Shown piece by piece: positions 1 through 5,691 of a DNA stretch of 5,789 bases. A program made the position numbers and the translations under genes. How positions within the stretch are numbered: position 1 is the first letter of the stretch; the number at the start of each line of letters is the position of its first letter. The DNA is from Desulfobulbaceae bacterium (GTDB taxonomy: Bacteria > Desulfobacterota > Desulfobulbia > Desulfobulbales > Desulfobulbaceae), in assembly GCA_030633145.1 (NCBI GenBank), contig DAOVTM010000267.1, positions 1 through 5,789 on the forward strand. Direction: 5' to 3'. The notes beneath the pieces were generated by a model that saw only the letters and a program-made list of their open reading frames with translations, did not search any database and had not been told where the DNA came from.

Positions 1-1968
1 GTCAACATCCGGGCCATGGGTCAGGCAACAGATGTTACAGCCAGGGATGTCTTTGTCAGCTGGCTGCCACTCTATCATGACATGGGTCTAATTGGAGCAT
101 GGCTGGGCAGTCTCTATTTTGGCTGTCGCCTGGTCATCATGCAACCCCTCTCCTTCCTCGCCCGGCCAGAGCGCTGGCTGTGGGCAATACACAACTATCA
201 CGGCACCATGTCGGCCTCGCCCAATTTCGGGTATGCATTCTGCCACCAGCGACTAAACGACGAGGTGCTGGAGGGACTTGACTTAAGTACCTGGCGCCTT
301 GCCTTTAACGGTGCTGAGCCGGTCAGTCCTGAAACGATCATCAACTTCGAAAAACGTTTTGTTCCTTACGGGTTTCGTCCCGAAGCTGCATCCCCGGTAT
401 ATGGCCTTGCAGAATCATCGGTGGGCCTTGCCTTTCCACCCCTTGGCCGTGGACCTGTCATCGACAGGGTCAAGCGTGATGCACTCATGGATTCAGGTCA
501 GGCAGTAGTTGCTGCAAAAGACGATTCCACAGCATTGAAATTTGTGGCCTGCGGTCGTCCCCTGATCGGTCACCAGATCAGAATCGTTGATGAAAGTGGC
601 AGAGAGCTCCCTGACCGACACCAGGGAGAGCTGCAATTCAAGGGACCATCAGTCACCAGCGGCTACTTTCGAAATCCTGAAAAAACCCGCAGCCTTTTCC
701 GTGGAGATTGGCTTGACTCAGGTGATCTAGGCTATATTGCCGACGGCGACGTCTTTATCACCAGCCGCATCAAGGACATCATTATTCGCGGCGGTAGAAA
801 TGTCTATCCCCATGAACTGGAGGAGGCGGTAGGCAACATAGAGGGCATCCGCAAGGGCTGCATTGCCGTATTTGCCAGCCAGGACCATACTTCCGGCACT
901 GAAAGACTGATCGTATTAGCAGAGTCGAGAAAAAAAGATGCAGACACAAAAGAAAAGATGCAGCAAAAAATTATCAATACAGCAATAGACCTGTTGGGCA
1001 TGCCGCCGGACGAGGTGATTATTGCTCCACCGGGTAGTGTGCTGAAAACCTCAAGCGGCAAGATACGTCGTGCTGCAAGCCGGGAACTCTACGAAAAAGG
1101 GGAGATCGGTAAGGCAAAACGCGCCCTGTGGCTGCAGCTTGTCCGACTCTCCCTTGCTGGAATTCTCCCGCAGAGCCGCAGGATTATCCGAAGGACAGGC
1201 ACTTATTGCTACGCATCCTACTGCTGGCTGCTGTTTGGCCTCATCGGCTTCCCGCTCTGGCTGCTTGTTGCCCTGCTGCCAGGTGTCAAATTACGATGGA
1301 AACTTGTTCGCAGCACCCTCAAATTATTGGGGTTCCTGTCAGGCACAACAATGACCATCCGTGGCCTTGAAAACATACCAAATGATCAAACACTGATTTT
1401 GGTATCCAATCACGCCAGCTATCTGGATAGTCTTATACTCTCTGCTGCCCTGCCCATGGACTGTAACTTTGTGACCAAGGCAGAGCTGGCTGGAAAATTC
1501 TTTTCACGGGTGATGCTCTCCCGCCTGGATGTGATCTTTGTCGAACGCTTTGATGCTGAAAAAGGAGTGGAGGATCTTCGTAGAATTGGTCGTCTTACTG
1601 CGTCAGGTAAACGACCACTATTCTTTGCCGAAGGTACTCTGCAACGCATGCCGGGCCTGCTTCCTTTTCAAATGGGTGCCTTTGTCACTGCAGCCGAGGC
1701 AGAAATCCCTGTGCTCCCCATCACCATCCGCGGCAGCAGAAACAAGCTCCGGGGCGGTTCCTGGTTTCCCCGTAAAGGAGCGTTAAGTCTTGTCATATCC
1801 AAACCAATCATGGCAAAGGAAAAGGACTGGAATGGAGCCGTCAAGCTGCGCGACACTGTACGTTCCGAGATACTGCGCCACTGTGGCGAACCTGATTTGG
1901 CCTCTGTCTACACCTCAATTTCACAGATGGAAATAGAACGACCTGATACAATGAGGAGGAAAGAGTAA
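1..1968 (+). CDS. Fatty-acyl-AMP ligase / PlsC acyltransferase fusion (5' partial)
   Basis: The reading frame is open from base 1, so the N-terminus lies outside the window; the ATG at 16 is internal. Visible codons 1 to about 375 are the second half of an ANL adenylating domain of the fatty-acyl-AMP-ligase type: SWLPLYHDMGLIG, the PNF segment, NGAEPV, YGLAESS, the DSGDLG adenylate-binding aspartate, the GRNVYPHELE hinge region and the A10 lysine in KTSSGKIRR (codon 354). A hydrophobic stretch (codons about 404-427) follows. A PlsC/LPLAT acyltransferase domain comes next, with catalytic NHASYLD (His codon 471) and FAEGT (Glu codon 544), a variant of the usual FPEGT. The likely role is to activate a fatty acid as acyl-AMP and esterify an acyl chain onto a (lyso)glycerolipid at the membrane, analogous to Aas but with the domains in reverse order. 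I see no phosphopantetheine carrier domain between the two enzymes. The substrate is unknown. It ends in a TAATG overlap with the next gene. Confidence 0.9.
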   Translation, partial: VNIRAMGQATDVTARDVFVSWLPLYHDMGLIGAWLGSLYFGCRLVIMQPLSFLARPERWLWAIHNYHGTMSASPNFGYAFCHQRLNDEVLEGLDLSTWRLAFNGAEPVSPETIINFEKRFVPYGFRPEAASPVYGLAESSVGLAFPPLGRGPVIDRVKRDALMDSGQAVVAAKDDSTALKFVACGRPLIGHQIRIVDESGRELPDRHQGELQFKGPSVTSGYFRNPEKTRSLFRGDWLDSGDLGYIADGDVFITSRIKDIIIRGGRNVYPHELEEAVGNIEGIRKGCIAVFASQDHTSGTERLIVLAESRKKDADTKEKMQQKIINTAIDLLGMPPDEVIIAPPGSVLKTSSGKIRRAASRELYEKGEIGKAKRALWLQLVRLSLAGILPQSRRIIRRTGTYCYASYCWLLFGLIGFPLWLLVALLPGVKLRWKLVRSTLKLLGFLSGTTMTIRGLENIPNDQTLILVSNHASYLDSLILSAALPMDCNFVTKAELAGKFFSRVMLSRLDVIFVERFDAEKGVEDLRRIGRLTASGKRPLFFAEGTLQRMPGLLPFQMGAFVTAAEAEIPVLPITIRGSRNKLRGGSWFPRKGALSLVISKPIMAKEKDWNGAVKLRDTVRSEILRHCGEPDLASVYTSISQMEIERPDTMRRKE

Positions 1969-2665
1969 TGCAACTCAACACAGCTTCCAACAAAGCCCTT
2001 GATAGTATTTCAGTTGACGAGGCAGGCAGCCTTCCCGGTCTATTCAAATGCCGGATAGAACGAAGCCCCAAACTGCCAGCCTACCAGCAATATGACCAAA
2101 AACAGAACAGCTGGCTTACCTACTCCTTGCAGGAAATAGGCGTCCTGGTTGCAAGGTGGCCATTGACAGTGAAGGCTGGCTCCATATCGGTGATGTCGTA
2201 GAAATACAAGACAGTAACATCTATATCCGTGGAAGACTTAAAGAGATCATAGTCACCTCAACAGGTGAAAAAATTCCACCGGCGGATCTGGAAATAACCA
2301 TTGCCAGTGATCCCCTTGTCGATCATGCAATGGTGCTTGGCGAGGGCATGCCCTATCTTGCCGCCCTGCTGGTGCTGCACCGTTCTGAATGGCAGACACT
2401 GGCTACAGAATGTGGCCTGGATCCTGATGATACGTCAGCACTACAGTCACCAGTGGCAACACAGGCAGTCATTGAAAAGCTTGAAACCCTGCTCCATGCA
2501 TTTCCCGGCAATGCCAGGATTCGTACCGTTGCTCTGTTCCTTGACGACTGGAATATTGCAAACGGCTTTCTGACTCCAACCTTGAAATTAAAAAGAGGGG
2601 TCATTGAAAGCCGCTATGCAGAAACCATTACGGGACTGCACAAGGGACATGAGGTACCGAGTTAG
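1968..2665 (+). pseudogene. Long-chain acyl-CoA synthetase (FadD/FAA1-like), internal deletion plus frameshift
   Basis: The gene starts at ATG 1968, which overlaps the upstream stop (TAATG) behind AGGAGG at 1954-1959, so it was translationally coupled. Its first roughly 60 codons look like the N-terminus of a long-chain acyl-CoA synthetase (LPGLFKCRIERSPKLPAY, then NSWLTYSLQEI). At about 2150-2160 the homology jumps to the far C-terminal part in another frame: DSEGWLHIGDV, the GRLKEIIVTSTGEKIPPADLE hinge and LTPTLKLKR, ending at the TAG at 2663-2665. The whole nucleotide- and acyl-binding core (P-loop, acyl tunnel, YG.TE motif) is missing. A normal family member has about 600 residues; about 230 remain, so roughly 1.0-1.2 kb is gone. 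The first frame runs on to a stop at 2199-2201. The C-terminal frame could start only at a GTG at 2156, which has no obvious ribosome binding site. Neither fragment can be an active ligase. An assembly collapse is the main alternative to a true deletion. Confidence 0.88.
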
Positions 2666-2671
2666 TACCTC
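2651..2671 (+). other. Perfect 7-bp inverted repeat spanning the pseudogene stop codon
   Basis: GAGGTAC (2651-2657) pairs perfectly with GTACCTC (2665-2671) around the 7-base loop CGAGTTA. The TAG stop at 2663-2665 lies across the loop and the right arm. No T-run follows, so it is not a canonical intrinsic terminator. It could be an mRNA 3'-end or processing hairpin between the decayed ligase gene and the CBS gene. Chance occurrence is possible. Confidence 0.5.
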
Positions 2672-2704
2672 TGGATATCCACACAAAAAAAAGAGGAGGA
2701 AATT

Positions 2705-3154
2705 ATGTCCATCGGAGAATTTTGTACCAGAACTGTTGTTATAGCTGAAAAAGACACAGGTATTGTTGAGCTGGCCCAACTCATGCGCAAGCATCATGTC
2801 GGTGATGTTGTGGTGGTTGAAAAACATGTTGACCGCATGCTTCCAGTCGGAATTATCACCGATCGTGATATCGTTGTGGAACTCATTGCCGAAGAGGTGG
2901 ATCTTGACTCAGCCACTGCCGGTGATGTGATGAGCACCGAGTTGATAACTGCCAAACAAAAAGAAGGCATCTGGGACACACTGCAGCTCATGCGGAGTCA
3001 GGGCATCCGTCGTCTGCCGGTGGTGAGTGAGGAGGGTTTCCTGGAAGGTATCCTCACCGTTGACGACCTCATAGAGCTACTGGCAGACGAACTGCTTACA
3101 CTGGCAAAGATAGCCGGACGTGGCCAGAAGTTTGAGGAAGAAAATCTGGAATAA
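2705..3154 (+). CDS. Two-CBS-domain (Bateman module) protein
   Basis: This 149-residue protein consists almost entirely of a CBS pair. CBS1 covers about residues 6-64, with GIITDRDIV at 49-57. CBS2 covers about residues 72-130, with the GIRRLPVV strand at 100-107 and GILTVDDLI at 115-123. The two G-h-h-T-x-x-D signatures are the ribose/phosphate-contacting positions in adenylate-binding CBS pairs, so binding of AMP, ATP or a related nucleotide is likely. An acidic tail (EEENLE) follows. No effector domain is attached, so it probably acts as a stand-alone sensor or regulatory subunit of an unknown partner. The start is set by a strong Shine-Dalgarno sequence, GAGGAGGA at 2693-2700, four bases before the ATG. 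It lies 39 bp behind the pseudogene and may be read from the same upstream promoter, since no separate promoter is obvious. A mobile element sits 23 bp behind its stop. Confidence 0.93.
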   Translation: MSIGEFCTRTVVIAEKDTGIVELAQLMRKHHVGDVVVVEKHVDRMLPVGIITDRDIVVELIAEEVDLDSATAGDVMSTELITAKQKEGIWDTLQLMRSQGIRRLPVVSEEGFLEGILTVDDLIELLADELLTLAKIAGRGQKFEEENLE

Positions 3155-3169
3155 CCTGACTTACACAGC

Positions 3170-3177
3170 ATTTTAAC
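3170..3177 (+). repeat. Left copy of 8-bp target-site duplication
   Basis: ATTTTAAC directly abuts the left terminal inverted repeat of the small element and is identical to 3353-3360 on the other side. With one further matching base on each side, the direct repeat reads CATTTTAACG in both places; those two extra bases belong partly to the element ends. Confidence 0.8.
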
Positions 3178-3352
3178 GTAAATATTCGGCTAGCACCCCA
3201 TCTTCGCCCGATCCAGCTTTTTCGCATATGAACCAATATAGCTCTGAAGCCGGCTTGAGCGAACCTGGGGCACGGGAGTCTACGCTTACCCTATCCAAAC
3301 ATTTACAATTGACGGGTTGTAGCACTAATTTTCCTTCAACCCGAATATTTAC
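3178..3352. mobile_element. 175-bp MITE-like element, possibly IS66-type ends
   Basis: The element begins with GTAAATATTCGG (3178-3189) and ends with the exact reverse complement CCGAATATTTAC (3341-3352). It is flanked by perfect 8-bp direct repeats ATTTTAAC. Terminal inverted repeats plus a target duplication are the classic signature of DDE transposition. Ends starting GTAA together with 8-bp duplications are the known habit of the IS66 family, so a transposase of that family is the best guess for mobilisation in trans; the assignment is an inference. There is no room for a transposase, and the longest internal frames (about 43 codons plus strand from 3228, about 27 codons minus strand ending at 3190) match nothing I recognise. 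The interior holds the palindrome AAGCCGGCTT (3247-3256) and a subterminal inverted repeat CGGGTTG/CAACCCG (3313-3319/3337-3343), so an RNA copy would fold. The unaltered duplication suggests a fairly recent insertion. Confidence 0.8.
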
Positions 3353-3360
3353 ATTTTAAC
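3353..3360 (+). repeat. Right copy of 8-bp target-site duplication
   Basis: ATTTTAAC immediately follows the right terminal inverted repeat and is identical to the copy at 3170-3177. Removing the element plus one copy would restore a pre-insertion intergenic sequence running from the CBS stop into the exchanger leader. Confidence 0.8.
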
Positions 3361-3484
3361 GACCCCATCATAAAATATTGTTCTTTAGGCTATGAAAGGA
3401 TGAGGCGGGAGAGGTGGTTAAAACGACAAAGAAGTTAACAGAAAAAAAGTTATTGAGGATAGTGAAACCTTAGCTTGGTGAAAT
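3361..3484 (+). promoter_or_regulatory. Leader of the exchanger gene with a weak candidate promoter (3435-3463)
   Basis: These 124 bases between the mobile element and the exchanger start contain no credible reading frame. The best sigma-70-like pair is TTAACA (3435-3440), a 17-base spacer, then GATAGT (3458-3463), which would start transcription about 15 bases before the ATG. The -10 is poor (4 of 6 matches), so this is tentative. Purine-rich stretches (about 3396-3415 and 3425-3450) are notable but unassigned. Confidence 0.25.
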
Positions 3485-4477
3485 ATGCTGACCGAATTGA
3501 TCGTCATATTACTACTGGGTGTTGCTGCAATTCTAATCCTATCTGAGATTATTATTTGTCATGCGATCAAGGTGGCAAATTATACAGGTTTGTCCGGTAC
3601 CTTTGTTGGTATGACTATCCTGTCCATTGGCACCAGCATACCAGAGATTACGTCACACATCGTCGGTAGTATCACTATTCTGCGGGAGCCGGAAACCATG
3701 GTGCCAATTTCTGGTTTGTTGATTGGCACCAACATCGGCTCTGATATTTTTCAGCAGAATTTTATTCTACCAACAGTAGCACTTATTGGTAGCATCATGG
3801 TTGGACGCCGACATCTGCACGATGTGATGGGTGGACTGCTTGGGGCAGCGGTTCTAGCTTTAGCAGTATGCATTAATGGGGTAATCTCACGAGAAGAGGG
3901 AGCCCTGCTGGTTTTTACCTACCTTGCCTATTTATTGTATTTGCATAAAAGGGATAAACACTGGGAAGGTAACAAAAATGAAAAAATCGTTCCGTTCTGT
4001 CGGAGTGCGTACACGGCAGTATTGATCATTGTTGGTGGTTTTGCAGTTATGGCTGTGGTCACGGAACAGGTTGTCCGTTCATCGGTTAGACTGGTAGACA
4101 TGCTCCCGATCAGTGCTTCTTTTTTCGGGGTTATTTTCCTCGGGATTGCAACTTCACTGCCCGAGCTTTCAACAGCATTACTTTCAATACGTAAAGGCAA
4201 GAAAGATATGTCCGCAGGCATCATGCTGGGCAGCAATGTCACCAACCCGCTTTTAGGTCTCGGTATTGGCGGGATGATATCCACCTATACTGTTCCGCAG
4301 GTCATTATAGTGTATGACCTGCCAGTCAACATTGCCACCGCAATTATGCTCTATATTTTCCTGTTACGCAAAGAAGACCTAAACAGGGGGGAAGCTGTAA
4401 CCCTTCTCATCTGTTATTTTTCCTATGTTTTTTTTAGATGGTTCCTGTTTCCTCTGGATACTCTGTCTGTAGGATGA
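3485..4477 (+). CDS. Sodium/calcium exchanger family (CaCA) membrane antiporter
   Basis: This 330-residue, strongly hydrophobic protein has the two inverted alpha repeats of the CaCA superfamily (YrbG/NCX_Mj type), with about ten membrane segments. Alpha-1 contains GMTILSIGTSIPEITS (Glu54) and GTNIGSDIFQQ (81-91). Alpha-2 contains GVIFLGIATSLPELST (Glu227) and GSNVTNP (249-255). The two GTS/ATS-x-PE glutamates are the core cation ligands in the family. A hydrophilic loop at about 154-172 separates the halves. The expected role is Ca2+ (or other cation) extrusion driven by Na+ or H+ across the cytoplasmic membrane. By motif alignment the NCX_Mj positions Asn81 and Asp240 are replaced here by Gln90 and Asn254, so ion choice may differ. 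The ATG is preceded only by a weak GGTG-type ribosome binding site, but the first helix starts right after it and the length fits the family. The stress protein gene lies 113 bp downstream on the same strand. Confidence 0.9.
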   Translation: MLTELIVILLLGVAAILILSEIIICHAIKVANYTGLSGTFVGMTILSIGTSIPEITSHIVGSITILREPETMVPISGLLIGTNIGSDIFQQNFILPTVALIGSIMVGRRHLHDVMGGLLGAAVLALAVCINGVISREEGALLVFTYLAYLLYLHKRDKHWEGNKNEKIVPFCRSAYTAVLIIVGGFAVMAVVTEQVVRSSVRLVDMLPISASFFGVIFLGIATSLPELSTALLSIRKGKKDMSAGIMLGSNVTNPLLGLGIGGMISTYTVPQVIIVYDLPVNIATAIMLYIFLLRKEDLNRGEAVTLLICYFSYVFFRWFLFPLDTLSVG

Positions 4478-4516
4478 GTGGCTCCATTTTCAAACACACG
4501 ATTGAGGCAAGGCATT

Positions 4517-4541
4517 GATGACCATTACTCAAAAAGTCATC
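4517..4541 (+). other. Short inverted repeat between exchanger and Usp genes
   Basis: GATGAC (4517-4522) pairs with GTCATC (4536-4541) around a 13-base loop in the 113-bp gap. GTCATC is followed by further ATC units rather than a T-run, so it is a poor terminator. It could be an operator half-site pair or chance. Nothing else stands out in 4478-4590 apart from the ribosome binding site of the next gene. Confidence 0.25.
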
Positions 4542-4590
4542 ATCATCCTGACAACTTAAGCAACACAAACTATAAGGAGAATGAAAAGAC

Positions 4591-5535
4591 ATGAAACGGT
4601 TTAAAAACATTCTATTAGTTCATGACGACAGAAAGTCTGGAGAGCCAACCCTTAGCAGGACTGTTGCTCTGGCAGCACGAAATCAAGCCCAGTTAACTGT
4701 GATCAAGGTAATAAGTCAGATTCCCCACGATTATCGTGTACTGATCACATCCCTTATGCCCGAAGAAATAATGGAAATTGCTGTCAGGGAGCAGACACTG
4801 CTTCTTAAAAAAGAGATTGCTCCTTTTGAAAAAACTGTCAAGATACAACTCAAAGTCATTATTGGCCGGGAATTTATCGAAATCGTAAAAGAAGTACTGC
4901 GCAATAACCATGATTTGGTAATAAAGACGGCACGTGGCATGAGCGGAAGAATCGATATTTTATTCGGCTCAACGGCCATGCACCTGCTGCGTAAATGTCC
5001 CTGCCCGGTGTGGTTGATAAAGCCGGAACAAGAGCAATCTTACCATCGGATCATGGCAGCAGTGGATGTGGAACCATCGATGGTCGAAGATAATCACCTG
5101 AACAATAAAATTATGCAGCTTGCAACTTCACTTGCCCAGACAGAAAACAGCGAGCTTCACATTATTCATGTCTGGAAAAAACCGGATATACGCTACTTGA
5201 CAGACGAACTTAATTATCTTCCTCCTGATGATAGTAGTAAATTATACAATGAAGCCAAAAATATGCATATTAAGTGGCTGAATGAATTTCTAGAGCAATA
5301 TAAGGATCAACAGTATCAGGCACATATCGAGGAAGGTACAGCTGGTAGAGTTATTCCTGAGTTTGCAGAACAACACCAGGTCGATCTTATCGTCATGGGT
5401 ACGATATGCCGTACAGGCATTCCAGGGTTTTTCATTGGCAATACGGCTGAGAAGATACTGCACAGAATAGATTGTTCTGTCCTGGCAGTTAAACCAGACG
5501 GCTTTATCAGCCCGATACAACTTGATGACAAATAA
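4591..5535 (+). CDS. Tandem universal stress protein (UspA-fold, UspE-like)
   Basis: The 314 residues form two consecutive Usp domains, close to the length of E. coli UspE (about 316). Domain 1 (about 1-145) starts FKNILLVHDD and ends with GMSG..FGSTAMHLLRKCPCPVWLIKP. Domain 2 (about 151-302) starts RIMAAVDVEP and ends with DLIVMGTICRTGIPGFFIGNT and CSVLAVKP. The glycine-rich G-x2-G...G-S/N-T segments (116-128 and 276-285) are the nucleotide/phosphate loop of ATP-binding Usp proteins. Domain 2 has the cleaner motif; domain 1 has lost the usual MG(T/S) lead-in (IKTARG instead). It is a cytoplasmic protein, probably a stress-responsive nucleotide-binding regulator, with no enzymatic residue evident. 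The start at 4591 is preceded by AAGGAG (4574-4579) with a rather long 11-base spacing. A competing ATG at 4581 gives only seven codons. It may be co-transcribed with the exchanger. Confidence 0.92.
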   Translation: MKRFKNILLVHDDRKSGEPTLSRTVALAARNQAQLTVIKVISQIPHDYRVLITSLMPEEIMEIAVREQTLLLKKEIAPFEKTVKIQLKVIIGREFIEIVKEVLRNNHDLVIKTARGMSGRIDILFGSTAMHLLRKCPCPVWLIKPEQEQSYHRIMAAVDVEPSMVEDNHLNNKIMQLATSLAQTENSELHIIHVWKKPDIRYLTDELNYLPPDDSSKLYNEAKNMHIKWLNEFLEQYKDQQYQAHIEEGTAGRVIPEFAEQHQVDLIVMGTICRTGIPGFFIGNTAEKILHRIDCSVLAVKPDGFISPIQLDDK

Positions 5536-5579
5536 TATTATTACACCTATACGGAAACGATTATTGAATTGATGATTTT

Positions 5580-5636
5580 AGTACCTTACAGAATATTTTC
5601 TTGTTTTTTTCAAAGAAAATATTCTGATAAGGTACT
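5580..5636. terminator. 23-bp hairpin between convergent genes, possible bidirectional terminator
   Basis: The left arm 5580-5602 pairs with the right arm 5613-5636 over 23 base pairs, interrupted only by an unpaired A at 5627. The 10-base loop contains seven consecutive T residues. The stem has outer GTACC/GGTAC ends and an AT-rich core. It starts 45 bp after the Usp stop and lies between two converging genes, a natural place for a two-way transcription stop. There is no T-run after the stem on either strand, so it is not a textbook intrinsic terminator. An mRNA-stabilising hairpin or the remains of a palindromic repeat are alternatives. Confidence 0.55.
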
Positions 5637-5638
5637 TA

Positions 5639-5655
5639 TACCCCTCAAGGGGGTA
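5639..5655. other. Compact GC-rich hairpin TACCCC/GGGGTA
   Basis: TACCCC (5639-5644) pairs with GGGGTA (5650-5655) around the 5-base loop TCAAG, three bases after the long hairpin. It probably belongs to the same 3'-end structure region. Read on the minus strand it lies downstream of the convergent gene. Confidence 0.45.
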
Positions 5656-5683
5656 CTGAACTGCGTGCCGGCTTACCGTTCAG
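5656..5683. other. Inverted repeat CTGAAC/GTTCAG downstream of the minus-strand gene
   Basis: CTGAAC (5656-5661) pairs with GTTCAG (5678-5683) around a 16-base loop that itself contains GCCGGC. Just outside, CACCGGTG (5684-5691) is an 8-base palindrome touching the stop codon of the minus-strand gene. On the minus strand this would be the first hairpin after translation ends. No T-run follows. Confidence 0.4.
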
Positions 5684-5691
5684 CACCGGTG

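Noticed and set aside
804..1061. Minus-strand 85-codon frame opposite the ligase
   Set aside because: Shadow of the conserved C-terminal ligase domain on the other strand, which carries recognisable motifs; no ribosome binding site or domain.
2148..2165. Programmed ribosomal frameshift joining the two synthetase frames
   Set aside because: There is no slippery heptamer at the junction, and a joined product would still lack the entire catalytic core. Deletion explains the data better.
3309..3337. TTGACG as a promoter -35 inside the MITE reading toward the exchanger
   Set aside because: No acceptable -10 hexamer lies 16-18 bases downstream.
3228..3358. Plus-strand 43-codon frame inside the MITE
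   Set aside because: It runs through the right terminal repeat into the target duplication, has no ribosome binding site and resembles no protein I know.
4581..4604. Seven-codon mini-ORF (MKRHETV) overlapping the Usp start
   Set aside because: Its ATG is only one base from the AAGGAGA, too close for efficient initiation, and the sequence shows no leader-peptide pattern. Probably chance.
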